Below the pieces are notes generated by a model. The model did no database searches, was not told the DNA's origin, and saw only the letters and a program-made list of their open reading frames with translations. 41,192 nt of DNA. It comes from a virus. Made by a program: the position numbers and the translations under genes. This document shows positions 32,027 to 40,640 of this stretch, in pieces. Position 1 is the stretch's first letter; every line of letters starts with the position of its first letter. The stretch spans positions 1 through 41,192 of IMG/VR virus record IMGVR_UViG_3300022821_000008. One strand, 5' to 3'.

Positions 32027-33307
32027 TTAATATGTTACTGCAACACCGCAGTTTTGAGGTTGTCCAACGGTAATTCCGTACCAGGTGAACAGTCTGAATC
32101 TGAACGTAAGCTCAACAATGTCACCATCATAAAGCATATACATTACCAGACCATTTTTCATGGTTGTGGAGATAACCTTTTTGCCATCAAACGAGGAAAA
32201 CAATTCTGCTGGAATGGTTCCGCCAATAACTTCAATAGCGTCTTTGTCCCAGAAGAGGTTACACCGTTTGCTTGCGTCCGTATTAATTCTATCAACGGTG
32301 GCAGTGTCAAGGGCAGTAGTGTCTACATTTGCATAAGCCTTTTCCAGTGTTGAAAGAGCAGCATCATCAGCGGCAATTGGTTTTGGAAAGAGTTCAATTG
32401 CTGTACCGGACGCAATAGACACAATGGTGAATATCATAGCCTGTCCGGTGTTAACTTTACTTCCAAGACCTAATGCTTTAATGGTCGTCCCTGAATTTGA
32501 CAACGTCACCTTATCGCCAACTGTGTAGCTTGAAGAATCCGCAACTACGAAATCGGCAGAACGACTATCAATGTTTGTTACAACATGCGTTGTGGCGTGC
32601 TTTGAACCGCCTTGTGGTGCAAAGGAGTGGTTGCCTGTTACTGTTGTTGCAGGATCAGCACCACCATCTAACAGCGGAAGAAACGAACCAGTGTAAAGGT
32701 CAAACCCGGCGATATTCTGACCAAGTTGGCCCTTAGACCAAACTGCTTCTGGCCGACCTTGCAAGGTCTGACGTGCTGCAAGGTCTTCACCGAACAATCT
32801 GTTATCGCGATCATTCAGAAGGAAGTTACGTCCGTTATTAACCAACTGACGTTCGTTCATCATCACCTGTGCATTGGAAATAAATTCGTAGCCACTGGTT
32901 TCATTTGAACGATAAAATAGTGAACCTTGATCGCGTATGGCTTCTGCAATTCCATCATTCAGTTCACTCGCTTGTCGCATACCGGATTGTTTGGCTCGTT
33001 TCTCCCAATACGATTTATCACGCATTTTGTCAGCACGCTGTTTAACAAGATCATTGTTTGGTGTACCGAGTACACATGGGTACAACTCTTCAATGATGCC
33101 TGTTTCCTGACCTGTTAAATCCCAACCTGAGATTAGAGGCGCATGTTGCTGAACGTCTTGCCAAATGACGTTATCAGAATTTTGCATTTTCTTTGGATCG
33201 GGTTCCATAAACGAAACAAGATCCAGCATGGAGTCTTGGTGTTCATACGTATCTACGGCATTTTCGAAAATGATTTCTACCGTTTTACCTGTAGTTAGCG
33301 CGGGCAT
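32027..33307 (-). CDS. Major capsid protein, P22 coat (gp5) family
   Basis: 426 residues; P22 gp5 has 430. Landmarks shared with gp5: NVIWQDVQQHAPLISGWDLT near the start, PNDLVKQRADKMRD, QNIAGFDLY before an inserted-domain region, NHSFAP, IELFPKPIAADDAALS followed by EKAYANVDTT, CNLFWDKDAIEVI, and a FTWYGITVGQPQNCGV end. It therefore has an HK97-type fold with the P22 insertion domain. RBS AAGGAGAAT. Assembles with the scaffold encoded just upstream. Confidence 0.93.
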   Translation of the reverse strand: MPALTTGKTVEIIFENAVDTYEHQDSMLDLVSFMEPDPKKMQNSDNVIWQDVQQHAPLISGWDLTGQETGIIEELYPCVLGTPNNDLVKQRADKMRDKSYWEKRAKQSGMRQASELNDGIAEAIRDQGSLFYRSNETSGYEFISNAQVMMNERQLVNNGRNFLLNDRDNRLFGEDLAARQTLQGRPEAVWSKGQLGQNIAGFDLYTGSFLPLLDGGADPATTVTGNHSFAPQGGSKHATTHVVTNIDSRSADFVVADSSSYTVGDKVTLSNSGTTIKALGLGSKVNTGQAMIFTIVSIASGTAIELFPKPIAADDAALSTLEKAYANVDTTALDTATVDRINTDASKRCNLFWDKDAIEVIGGTIPAELFSSFDGKKVISTTMKNGLVMYMLYDGDIVELTFRFRLFTWYGITVGQPQNCGVAVTY

Positions 33308-33320
33308 AATTTAATTCTCC

Positions 33321-34355
33321 TTACCAGTTCTTTGTGTCTGTACCAGCTTTTTTAGCTTTTTGTTTAATGTCGTACGCTTCTTGTGGGCTTTTAGCCGCAG
33401 CGTACCTCCTTTTTAAACTTTTTTCGCTACCTTTGGCAACATCGCCATCGGCTTTTCTAGCTGGCGCAGGTGCATTTGACCGGCGTTTAGTTGTAATTGT
33501 TAAACGTTGTTTTTCTTGTCCAAGGAAAACCGCTGCTTGTAAACCTAACGGATCTTTTATGAGCAACGACTGGAACTTATTCAAAGCTATTTCATTAACT
33601 CCGAGATAGTACATAACTTTTTCAGAACCTTCGCCGAGGGTTGAGATCAAATTGTCGATAATCACGTCGCCTAATCCTGGTCGTAATGTCTCTACTGCTT
33701 TTCTAACTTTACTGTCAGCATGTTTAAAAAGTTCAGGAGCTATTCCGCTTTTAGAAAGTAACGTAGCAGCACGGTCATAGTGCTTATCTAAATTCTCTCC
33801 AAGAACTCTGTTAGCGGTTATTTGGTTAGCTCTCTGATCGTCTTTTATACGAACTCTGCGTGTGTGATCCTCAAACTCCCAATCTTCATACACAAGTAAA
33901 GCTTTATCAAACTCCGCTTGGTCAGTAAAGTCATCTGGATTTGGGCGAACCTTCGGTTCTTGTTTTTGACTTGCTCTTAGCGCTTCGTTCTCTGCTTTAA
34001 GCTTTTCAAGTTCATCGTCTTTCTTTGAGATACGGCCTTGAAGCTGTTTTTTAAGCTCAACATGCGCACCGACTGGAACAAAGTCTTTGTCTTTCTTAGC
34101 ATCTGGATCATCTACGTCCATCCAAGGTTCAGTGTCAACGTCTTTATCGGCGTCTGCGTCCTTGTCGTCTGAACCATCATCTGCGTCAGCGCCATCTGCA
34201 TCTTTGTCGTCTGAACCATCATCTTTGTCAGCGTCTTTGTCGTCAGCGTCTTTGTCATCTTCAAGCGCTTCTTTAGCCTTTTTCTCAGAGTCTAACTTAG
34301 CTTGCTCTTCAGCCGCTTTGTTCTCCTCTTTCAATTCTTCCAACGTTTTTGGCAT
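33321..34355 (-). CDS. Scaffolding protein with acidic repeat tract
   Basis: 344 residues from the ATG at 34355 (MPKTLEELKEENKAAEEQ) with AGGGGAAAG upstream. Highly charged and helical. Residues about 35-90 are an Asp-rich low-complexity tract built on DDKDAD and DDGSDDKDAD units, visible in the DNA as repeated codons. The C-terminus is basic (KRRYAAAKSPQEAYDIKQKA), matching the coat-binding end of P22 gp8. Position between portal and coat is the scaffold slot. The acidic tract is unusual and may shield DNA-like surfaces or vary by repeat slippage. Confidence 0.8.
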   Translation of the reverse strand: MPKTLEELKEENKAAEEQAKLDSEKKAKEALEDDKDADDKDADKDDGSDDKDADGADADDGSDDKDADADKDVDTEPWMDVDDPDAKKDKDFVPVGAHVELKKQLQGRISKKDDELEKLKAENEALRASQKQEPKVRPNPDDFTDQAEFDKALLVYEDWEFEDHTRRVRIKDDQRANQITANRVLGENLDKHYDRAATLLSKSGIAPELFKHADSKVRKAVETLRPGLGDVIIDNLISTLGEGSEKVMYYLGVNEIALNKFQSLLIKDPLGLQAAVFLGQEKQRLTITTKRRSNAPAPARKADGDVAKGSEKSLKRRYAAAKSPQEAYDIKQKAKKAGTDTKNW

Positions 34356-34492
34356 GCTACTTTCCCCTGTAGTTAGGTAATCCCAATGATAGTCCATTGG
34401 TAGACTGCGTTTTTAATGTACACCTCATTACAACAATTGCCCGCGTTGTACGGTAGACCCCTTGTTGCCCAAGGGTAGGGTTATGTGGTTTA

Positions 34493-34741
34493 TTACATAT
34501 CTGCAATTTGCTCTAATTCCTCTATAAGCCGTACACGGTTTTGTACAACCCAAGTTTCACCGTATTCTTTCAACATACGCTTAGTTCCTTTTACTGCAAA
34601 ATCTTGCATCCAAGGTTCGTCTAAGAACGGTAAATCATCTACCTGTAGCAGACTTAAAACGTTTTCGTATGTCACTTGGATCTCTTGATAATCCTTTTGG
34701 GTATTCCCATAGTGTAATGTCTGGCCTACCGTACTTTTCAT
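34493..34741 (-). CDS. Small protein overlapping the GNAT-like gene
   Basis: 82 residues from ATG 34741, with AAGGTTGG upstream. Acidic and helical (YENVLSLLQVDDLPFLDEPW, RVRLIEELEQIADM). Its first 107 bases lie inside the end of the upstream gene in another frame. The part beyond the overlap is well-formed coding sequence, so it is probably real. Between it and the scaffold gene lie about 140 bases with only a small hairpin (CCCTTG / CAAGGG). Function unknown. Confidence 0.5.
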   Translation of the reverse strand: MKSTVGQTLHYGNTQKDYQEIQVTYENVLSLLQVDDLPFLDEPWMQDFAVKGTKRMLKEYGETWVVQNRVRLIEELEQIADM

Positions 34742-35549
34742 AATTCCAACCTTCGGGTGCGTATTGGTCGTCCCATTTTAATTTTTCTTTAACTTTGAAA
34801 CCAAACTTAGAATAATAGTCGTCCAAAAATCCACCAACATTATCTAAAGTTTTACCTCCTTTATTTATTGCATCAACTAAAGCCTCTTGACCTGCTCCAC
34901 GTTTTCCTGAGTTATTGAACACACCTACTATGTCTTTTTTGTAAGTAATGGAGAAACCTACACCATCGTCTGTCAAGTAGTTGTCCCAATTCTTCATATC
35001 ATCTTTATTGTAAGGTGTTAAGAACTCTGGTCGCTTAGTCTTATTTCTATTCAGTATAAACTCTTCTGGTGTAACTTTTTTAAACAATGTAGCGCCTATT
35101 TTCGGAGTTCCTGTATTTGTAAACGCGTCTACTCGTTGAGCAGGAAAAGCATGAAACATATTAGGATCTAAGCCTTTCTTTGTTAACTTAGCAGCAGCTA
35201 ATTTTCCAGTAACTCCACCACCGGCCACTTCCATTCCAAGTTCTGTCATAGCCAGCAAGTCTTTTATTGAGACATTTTCAGGGCTTATCTCACCTCTCAT
35301 ACCTCTGTCTGCTACATCTGCATAATTTCTAACAGGATCAACAACCATTTGTCTAAGTCTTCCGCCAATAACAGAACCTATATTGCTGTAGTCTATAGGC
35401 GCGTCTTTATCCATAACAGACTCTTTAAAACCAGGTTCCATAACAGATTGACGCGTGAACCTACCAAGTAATCCTTTCAAACCACTTAACGGGCCTTCGT
35501 CTGGAGGCGCTGATATAGTTCCATAATCGTCTGTTCTAAGCGGTTGCAC
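34635..35549 (-). CDS. Virion-module protein with C-terminal GNAT-like effector domain
   Basis: 304 residues starting at GTG 35549, eight bases after AAGGAG inside the portal end. The N-terminal part has SGLKGLLGRFTRQSVMEPGF and a Gly-rich helix (ELGMEVAGGGVTGKLAAAKL). Residues from about 130 (MFHAFPAQRVDAF) enter a domain seen at the ends of phage head-associated and polymorphic-toxin-like proteins: DDGVGFSITYKKDIVGVFN, then TLDNVGGFLDDYYSKFGFKV and APEGWNYEKYGRPDITLW. The pattern resembles a GNAT fold. It may be delivered with DNA and modify a host target. No catalytic residues identified. Confidence 0.55.
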   Translation of the reverse strand: MQPLRTDDYGTISAPPDEGPLSGLKGLLGRFTRQSVMEPGFKESVMDKDAPIDYSNIGSVIGGRLRQMVVDPVRNYADVADRGMRGEISPENVSIKDLLAMTELGMEVAGGGVTGKLAAAKLTKKGLDPNMFHAFPAQRVDAFTNTGTPKIGATLFKKVTPEEFILNRNKTKRPEFLTPYNKDDMKNWDNYLTDDGVGFSITYKKDIVGVFNNSGKRGAGQEALVDAINKGGKTLDNVGGFLDDYYSKFGFKVKEKLKWDDQYAPEGWNYEKYGRPDITLWEYPKGLSRDPSDIRKRFKSATGR

Positions 35550-37647
35550 CTTGTTTCTCCTTGTCAGGCTTTATCATATCTAATATTTTAGCATGGTTCT
35601 CAATACCTTCGCCAATAGTCTCAACTTCAGTTTTGGTTATGATAGCGCCAGCTTTCTTAGCTTCAACCTGTACACGCATACGCTCAGTTGTTGCTTTAAA
35701 TACGTCAATGCGTTGCGCATCTTGCTCAAGAGAACTATCAAGTTGCATCTTGATACCTTCTCTCTTTTCCTTCATAATATCGGCTTGACCTTTAAGCTCT
35801 TCAGCTTTAGCAAGCACCATATCAGCATCAGGCTCTTTCTTCTGTTTAGCAGCGTCTTCAAGCATCTTACGCTCTTCGTCAGTCTCAGGTTTCTTAATGC
35901 CAGTAATGATTAACTGTTTACGCGCGTAATCTCTTATGTCGTCAAAGTCAACTCCGTCCATTAGCGCTAACTGTTTTAACTGTAAGGCTTGTCTAACAGG
36001 ATCGCCAGGGGCCATTAACAAAATCATCTTCTCTATTCTATCAATAGTCTGCTCTTTTTGGCTTCCATAGTCAGGGCCAATTCTTGACGTTACGTTAAAG
36101 TAAGAGTCTGTCAAGTCGTGAATAACAACTGGTTCGCCTGTTTCTTCGTCAAGAACTGACTGCATAACCTGCATTACTTCTTTAGTGCCGTCAGATAGTT
36201 CTACCTGCTCCTCGGAGGGTGTGTCTAAAATGGTAGATAAGATGTCTGCGTATATTTCAGCATCACGACGTTTAGCATGTTTAAAGTGCGATTGGTATAC
36301 TACAGACTGTAACTCTATCTGTGCTTGCACTGCGTATATAGCCCTACCAGATGTTTCTGGATCAGTTATGTTCTGTGGTGTCCCAGGTGTGGCCACATCT
36401 TCAATTGCCATTTTTGAAAACTCAATTGAAGCTAAGAGGGCTTCGGGTATTGTTTGATCTGGCATTTCGGCGATAGGGCCAATTGGTAAATCTTCTCCGG
36501 CTATGGTCGTTCTGTTTTGCAACAAGTAGTTAAACCTATTATCAATTCCAGAAGTTTCGTACATATATTCGTGACCGGCAATTTGTTCTTTAAAGAAGAT
36601 AGGTTTACGTGTTGGCCCACGTGCTGTAATATCAGCAAGGTACGAACCTTGAAAGTTCCTTAAACGCTGTGGGTCTTTAGCAAGTCGTGTAACACCTTCG
36701 TAATGTACTTCACCTTCGACATAAGCATATTCTCCGTAAACTGGGACTACTGGGATATGCGTTCCGGCGATAAGGTCTGACGAAAGTATTTTAGCTCCAG
36801 AAGCAATGTATTTATGAACTCTATAACGCGTTATCTCTTTCTCTGCTACTATGCTGTAACCTTGGTCAAGTAACTCGTCCATGACCGTCTCTAACTCAGA
36901 TTCATAGACAGTCTTTTCACGTTGAAAAGGGTCAATCAATGTTATCATATTATCTTTAACTTTAGTGCGATAATAAAGCGTTACAACATAAACTTTTGCA
37001 CCTTCGCCACCTAACCACGGAAAAGCGTACGATTGCTCTGGAAATTTAAAAGATTCCGCGTCAAAATGTTCTGGTCGTTTGCCTGTTGTTTCTTCAACAA
37101 AGTCTAAGTAACCTTCTTCAGAATAAGCGGTTAAAATTGATACGTAACGCGCGTCAGATTTGTCTATACGTTTAGCATTTGGGTCCCAATATACATTATT
37201 ATTTGCTTCCCATAATGGTCTACGTCTAATGACTTGTTTATCGTTCGAGCCGCGCATTTCTTTATACACTGTGTATAGCTCCCATGCTCCAACTCCGCAA
37301 ACAACAGATTCATTCTTAGCCATTTCGTAAGATTCAATAGAGGTGTTATGATTATCACTCGCCCTGTAGACACCATCAACCAGTTCTGCGCTATCTTTGC
37401 GTGTGCCATCTGTAGGTTCAAAATCAACTTGAACCTTATTCATAGCAAGATCAGCAACAATCTTACGCCCTGCTTTCTTTAAAAGATTAAATTCGCCCCT
37501 GTACGATAACTGAGACTCTGCAAGTATAGAGTCATCCCATTGTGTAATGTAATAAAAAACCATGTCATCAGCAGCACGTTCGCGCGTCACTTGCCCAGCT
37601 TCGTAGGCTTTGTCATGTTTTTCTTTAAGTTCTTTTAAAGTAAGCAT
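35536..37647 (-). CDS. Portal protein, P22 gp1 family
   Basis: 703 residues (P22 gp1: 725). Typical landmarks: RAADDMVFYYITQWDD, YRGEFNLLKKAGRKIVADL, ESVVCGVGAWELYTVY, ANNNVYWDPNAKRIDKSDAR, IPVVPVYGEYAYVEGEVHYEG and RLAKDPQRLRNFQGSYLADI. The C-terminal 130 residues are helical and charged and would form the barrel. As the dodecameric vertex it receives TerL for packaging and gp4 for tail attachment. RBS is modest (AGGAAAG). Confidence 0.93.
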   Translation of the reverse strand: MLTLKELKEKHDKAYEAGQVTRERAADDMVFYYITQWDDSILAESQLSYRGEFNLLKKAGRKIVADLAMNKVQVDFEPTDGTRKDSAELVDGVYRASDNHNTSIESYEMAKNESVVCGVGAWELYTVYKEMRGSNDKQVIRRRPLWEANNNVYWDPNAKRIDKSDARYVSILTAYSEEGYLDFVEETTGKRPEHFDAESFKFPEQSYAFPWLGGEGAKVYVVTLYYRTKVKDNMITLIDPFQREKTVYESELETVMDELLDQGYSIVAEKEITRYRVHKYIASGAKILSSDLIAGTHIPVVPVYGEYAYVEGEVHYEGVTRLAKDPQRLRNFQGSYLADITARGPTRKPIFFKEQIAGHEYMYETSGIDNRFNYLLQNRTTIAGEDLPIGPIAEMPDQTIPEALLASIEFSKMAIEDVATPGTPQNITDPETSGRAIYAVQAQIELQSVVYQSHFKHAKRRDAEIYADILSTILDTPSEEQVELSDGTKEVMQVMQSVLDEETGEPVVIHDLTDSYFNVTSRIGPDYGSQKEQTIDRIEKMILLMAPGDPVRQALQLKQLALMDGVDFDDIRDYARKQLIITGIKKPETDEERKMLEDAAKQKKEPDADMVLAKAEELKGQADIMKEKREGIKMQLDSSLEQDAQRIDVFKATTERMRVQVEAKKAGAIITKTEVETIGEGIENHAKILDMIKPDKEKQGATA

Positions 37648-37654
37648 ATCTTTC

Positions 37655-37789
37655 CTATTTATTAGCTGGAATCAAATCGCCAAAATAGCCAAAATACATT
37701 GAAGCTACAATGACGACAGTAGCGCAAAGTATTAACACTATCTTAGTAGTAGGTTTCAAACTCTTTAAAAACTCAAACAACTCTTTCAT
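37655..37789 (-). CDS. Tiny single-pass membrane protein, 44 aa
   Basis: 44 residues from ATG 37789, which overlaps the upstream stop (ATGA) and follows GGAAGG. A charged start (KELFEFLKSLKPTTK) is followed by one membrane helix (IVLILCATVVIVASMYFGYF). Encoded between portal and the PLA2-motif protein. Function unknown; a virion membrane-interacting or lysis-timing role is conceivable. Confidence 0.55.
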   Translation of the reverse strand: MKELFEFLKSLKPTTKIVLILCATVVIVASMYFGYFGDLIPANK

Positions 37790-38106
37790 TTTACCACCTT
37801 CCTGTAACAACTTTGGCTTAGTTTAGTATTAAGGGCAAAATACATTAAATCCCCGGCAATCCATTTCATATGCTTCTGCCAGCATGGGCTGCTCAAAGCG
37901 CTATTTCTTACACAAGCTATCAATTCAAGATCCACTACAACTTTGTCAATTTGTCTTTGATACTGCATATCGTGACATCCGCAACAACAATAAAGGCTTT
38001 TGCTGATAAACTTTGGTATTCTAAAAACCCAAACAAGCCAGTAAGAAGATCCACAGCCGTTTGTAGTAGCTAAATCTTCTTCCGTAATGTCGCTGCATTG
38101 TCTCAT
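37786..38106 (-). CDS. Cys-rich protein with phospholipase A2-like CCxxHDxxY motif
   Basis: 106 residues. The core SLYCCCGCHDMQYQRQ contains CCxxHDxxY, the active-site pattern of secreted phospholipase A2 folds (His-Asp pair), followed by a helix (VVVDLELIACVRN) and further cysteines. Similar small bacterial proteins with CCxxHDxxY exist. It overlaps its neighbours on both sides by 1-4 bases and sits between a signal-peptide protein and a tiny membrane protein. A lipid-directed role is inference; the motif could also be structural. Confidence 0.45.
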   Translation of the reverse strand: MRQCSDITEEDLATTNGCGSSYWLVWVFRIPKFISKSLYCCCGCHDMQYQRQIDKVVVDLELIACVRNSALSSPCWQKHMKWIAGDLMYFALNTKLSQSCYRKVVK

Positions 38107-38459
38107 TAGTTATTACTTCTACCTAAGTCAACATAGAAATCTTCTTGTGCGACTGTTCCTTTAAACCACATAATTCCGCCATCAGCATCTACTCGTACAC
38201 AATCGTTTGTATAAGTACTGTCAGCCAGAATGTATTTTTCTCCAGTTCCAGCCGCATCTTGTGCTATATAAAAAGCTTGACCGTCAGAAGTCCAACAAGC
38301 TATAGGTACACAAGAATGTCTTGCATAACTTATTGGAACAGAGATTTTTTGATACGCAGTTGTTGTTGTAGTTTTTACAGCCACATCCACCACAGCATAA
38401 GCCACAACAGCTAAAAACAAAATACATAAAATCACAACTACACAATGTTTAAATTTCAT
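38106..38459 (-). CDS. Secreted late protein with Sec signal peptide
   Basis: 117 residues. Signal peptide MKFKHCVVVILCILFLAVVA with likely cleavage after AYA at 22. The mature part is beta-rich with two Cys pairs possible (RHSCVPIACW, TNDCVRVD): YQKISVPISYARHS, GEKYILADSTYT, GIMWFKGTVAQEDFYVDLG. Encoded directly after TerL. It is likely periplasmic or extracellular, perhaps a superinfection or envelope factor, or a virion surface part. No family recognised. Confidence 0.6.
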   Translation of the reverse strand: MKFKHCVVVILCILFLAVVAYAVVDVAVKTTTTTAYQKISVPISYARHSCVPIACWTSDGQAFYIAQDAAGTGEKYILADSTYTNDCVRVDADGGIMWFKGTVAQEDFYVDLGRSNN

Positions 38460-38489
38460 CTTTCTCTCCTTGTTTATACCAAATAGTCA

Positions 38490-39941
38490 TTACGCACCTA
38501 TTCCCATTGCTCTAACTGGCTGAGGTATATGCCCAAAGCCTTGTTGCTGTTGTTGATAACCAAACTGAGGTACTCTCATTGACATCATTACAGAGTCAGC
38601 AAGGTTAGGCGAATTAAATTTAAATAACTTCTTCATTTCTTGTTTAGTGTATAACTGAAATAAACCGTTAGTGTTAGGCTTAATAGGCATCCTACAAAGC
38701 TCCGAGCGGAGTTTAGGTATTAACTTTATACTGGAATCAAAGGATATAAGGTCTTCAGGATCTTTCCATACACCTTTGACAACAGCTTGATACGTATTGT
38801 ATATGCGATTACGTAATGCGAGATAATACTGCGCTCTTTGATTAGCTAACGCGTCTTTGTTTTTCTTTTGGTCAATAGTGCTGGAGTCTGTAGCATTGTC
38901 GTAAATAGCGGAAGGAAAGTCTGGACTTTTAGAGCCTTTAAACATGACAATTTTTGTAGGTTTACCTTTGAAGTGTTCTGTGATCTGGCGATTCAACCCT
39001 ACGCCCATTCCATCGCAATCCCAATTGAAAGCGTCCACGCTCCACTGTAAAGCAAGCTCCACAGCCCAATCTCCGCCTTCGTTGATATCGCCTTTCTTGT
39101 TCTCTTGAATATCTAAGAAGACTGAGCCATGACGGTACGCGAAGCCTTTATCATCTGGGCCTGTGTCAGACGGATCATGCGAAGCCATCTTAACACCTAT
39201 AGGTTTAAATCCTAATTTCTTATGTGCATTTATACACGCGTCAAACCATTCTTTCTGTATTAAGGAGTTTTCAACTTTAGTGTCAAAAAAACCTAACCAG
39301 ATATGGTCATACTCAGAACGAGATAAGTGCGCGTAATCACGTATCCTATCTTTATCTAATTCTTTAGGAAACCAAGGATTTTCGTCAAAGTTCGTCCAGA
39401 CAATATAATGATCCTCATCTTCGTAAACGCCATTAACAAGAAGCTCATCGTAATATGGTATAATATAACGCTGACTGACAGCGTCTTCTTCGTACTTAGG
39501 ATTGAGTGTTATCCAAAGTTCAGAATCTGACTCACGCAAGGTAGGAAGCAATGTTTTTAAGGAGTCCTCAGATAAAAACTCGCCCTCCTCTACCCAAAAA
39601 ATATTAAAACCGTGAAAGGACTTAATCCCTCCAAGGTTCCTTGCTAACCCGCGAAATTTAAAAGCTCCACCGTCAACGTGCTTAATGTGCTTATCGTTTA
39701 CAATATAGCCCGGGATGGCCATACGTTTAATCTCTTCTTTAAGTAAGGCGTGCACTGAATCATCTAACGTATTTTGATGCTCACGAAAACAACCGACCTT
39801 CCAACCTTCAGTATCTACCTTCATAGCAAGAATGTCTGCAATCGTCTGAGATTTCGTACCACCACGGCCACCGAACGCAATCTTAATACGTTTCTTTTTA
39901 TTAAAGAACGGCAGCATTTTATCAGTGATGGTTAGTTTCAT
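38490..39941 (-). CDS. terL: Terminase large subunit, P22 gp2 type
   Basis: 483 residues. ATPase: Walker-A-like GGRGGTKSQT (24-33), Walker B FWVEEGEF, coupling segment LWITLNPK. Nuclease: MASHDPSDTGPDDKGF, FNWDCDGMG and SPNLADSVMMSM with the conserved acidic residues of the RNase-H-like fold. The C-terminal tail is Gln-rich (QQQQQGF). It cuts and translocates DNA into the head. P22-type terminases package by headful from a pac site, consistent with the circular assembly. Starts one base after the small-subunit stop. Confidence 0.92.
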   Translation of the reverse strand: MKLTITDKMLPFFNKKKRIKIAFGGRGGTKSQTIADILAMKVDTEGWKVGCFREHQNTLDDSVHALLKEEIKRMAIPGYIVNDKHIKHVDGGAFKFRGLARNLGGIKSFHGFNIFWVEEGEFLSEDSLKTLLPTLRESDSELWITLNPKYEEDAVSQRYIIPYYDELLVNGVYEDEDHYIVWTNFDENPWFPKELDKDRIRDYAHLSRSEYDHIWLGFFDTKVENSLIQKEWFDACINAHKKLGFKPIGVKMASHDPSDTGPDDKGFAYRHGSVFLDIQENKKGDINEGGDWAVELALQWSVDAFNWDCDGMGVGLNRQITEHFKGKPTKIVMFKGSKSPDFPSAIYDNATDSSTIDQKKNKDALANQRAQYYLALRNRIYNTYQAVVKGVWKDPEDLISFDSSIKLIPKLRSELCRMPIKPNTNGLFQLYTKQEMKKLFKFNSPNLADSVMMSMRVPQFGYQQQQQGFGHIPQPVRAMGIGA

Positions 39942-39942
39942 A

Positions 39943-40482
39943 CTATTTATCAGTAACCTTAGCTTTAGATTCTTTCTTAACTTTCACATCAACGTGGCTA
40001 ATCTCAAGTTCCCATTTCTTCACTAATTCATCGTCAAGATCATGCGTGATTGTAGCCCTTGGGCCGTAGATTTTTGGATATATTTTCTCAAGGAAGGCAA
40101 TGGACGCTTTCATACCGTCAGGCTTATCCGACGTAAGGTCCATCTTCTTTAAATGCTTTACTTTCATTTCAGCGGAAGCGTATATCTCTGCTTCTATAAG
40201 GGACACAAACTTGTCTAACGAAAGCTCTTCACCTGAAAGGAGTTTGTGCATCAACGTTGAGGTTATTTTTACAGAATTTGCAGCGTCCTCTATAGATAAA
40301 CCTAAGCTCCTACTGTAAGAGTACGCCTCTATAATATAGTCTGTTAAAAGCTCATCGTTACCGGACGTTGTTGCGTTGAATTTAGGGAAGAGTCCCTTGA
40401 CAACAGCTAACTGCTTGGGCTTAGATAATTTAGATTCTTTGACTGTATGTACAAGTAAATCGTATTTTTCTCTGAGTTCCAT
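39943..40482 (-). CDS. terS: Terminase small subunit
   Basis: 179 residues, first gene of the late unit. Helical throughout, with an HTH-like segment (GLSIEDAANSVKITSTLMHK, about 76-95) for DNA recognition and a second helical half (SLDKFVSLIEAEIYASAEMK) for oligomerisation; basic C-terminal tail. It sits immediately before TerL. Sequence match to known TerS is by position and architecture rather than by strong motif. The Shine-Dalgarno is weak, about 150 bases downstream of the late promoter. Confidence 0.75.
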   Translation of the reverse strand: MELREKYDLLVHTVKESKLSKPKQLAVVKGLFPKFNATTSGNDELLTDYIIEAYSYSRSLGLSIEDAANSVKITSTLMHKLLSGEELSLDKFVSLIEAEIYASAEMKVKHLKKMDLTSDKPDGMKASIAFLEKIYPKIYGPRATITHDLDDELVKKWELEISHVDVKVKKESKAKVTDK

Positions 40483-40519
40483 AGTAAGCCTATTAGATTA
40501 TTAGCTCATAATAAGTAAA

Positions 40520-40543
40520 AGGGCGTGCCACCAAACACACCCT
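40520..40543 (-). promoter_or_regulatory. Late-leader hairpin 2, attenuator candidate
   Basis: On the - strand AGGGTGTG pairs with CACGCCCT (one G-U) around an 8-base loop and is followed by TTTT, the form of a weak intrinsic terminator between late promoter and TerS. It may be the target of an antitermination mechanism. Confidence 0.5.
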
Positions 40544-40557
40544 CTCACTCGCGTACA

Positions 40558-40597
40558 TGCCTAAGCGGTTAGGAGACAAATTAACGCCGCTTAGGCA
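40558..40597 (-). promoter_or_regulatory. Late-leader hairpin 1
   Basis: TGCCTAAGCGG and CCGCTTAGGCA are perfect 11-bp arms with an 18-base loop, located about 40-75 bases into the late transcript. A strong stem so early in a long leader suggests a regulatory RNA element. Confidence 0.6.
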
Positions 40598-40640
40598 CAC
40601 CCCATGAACCCTTGATTTTGTATAATTATCCATTGTCTGT

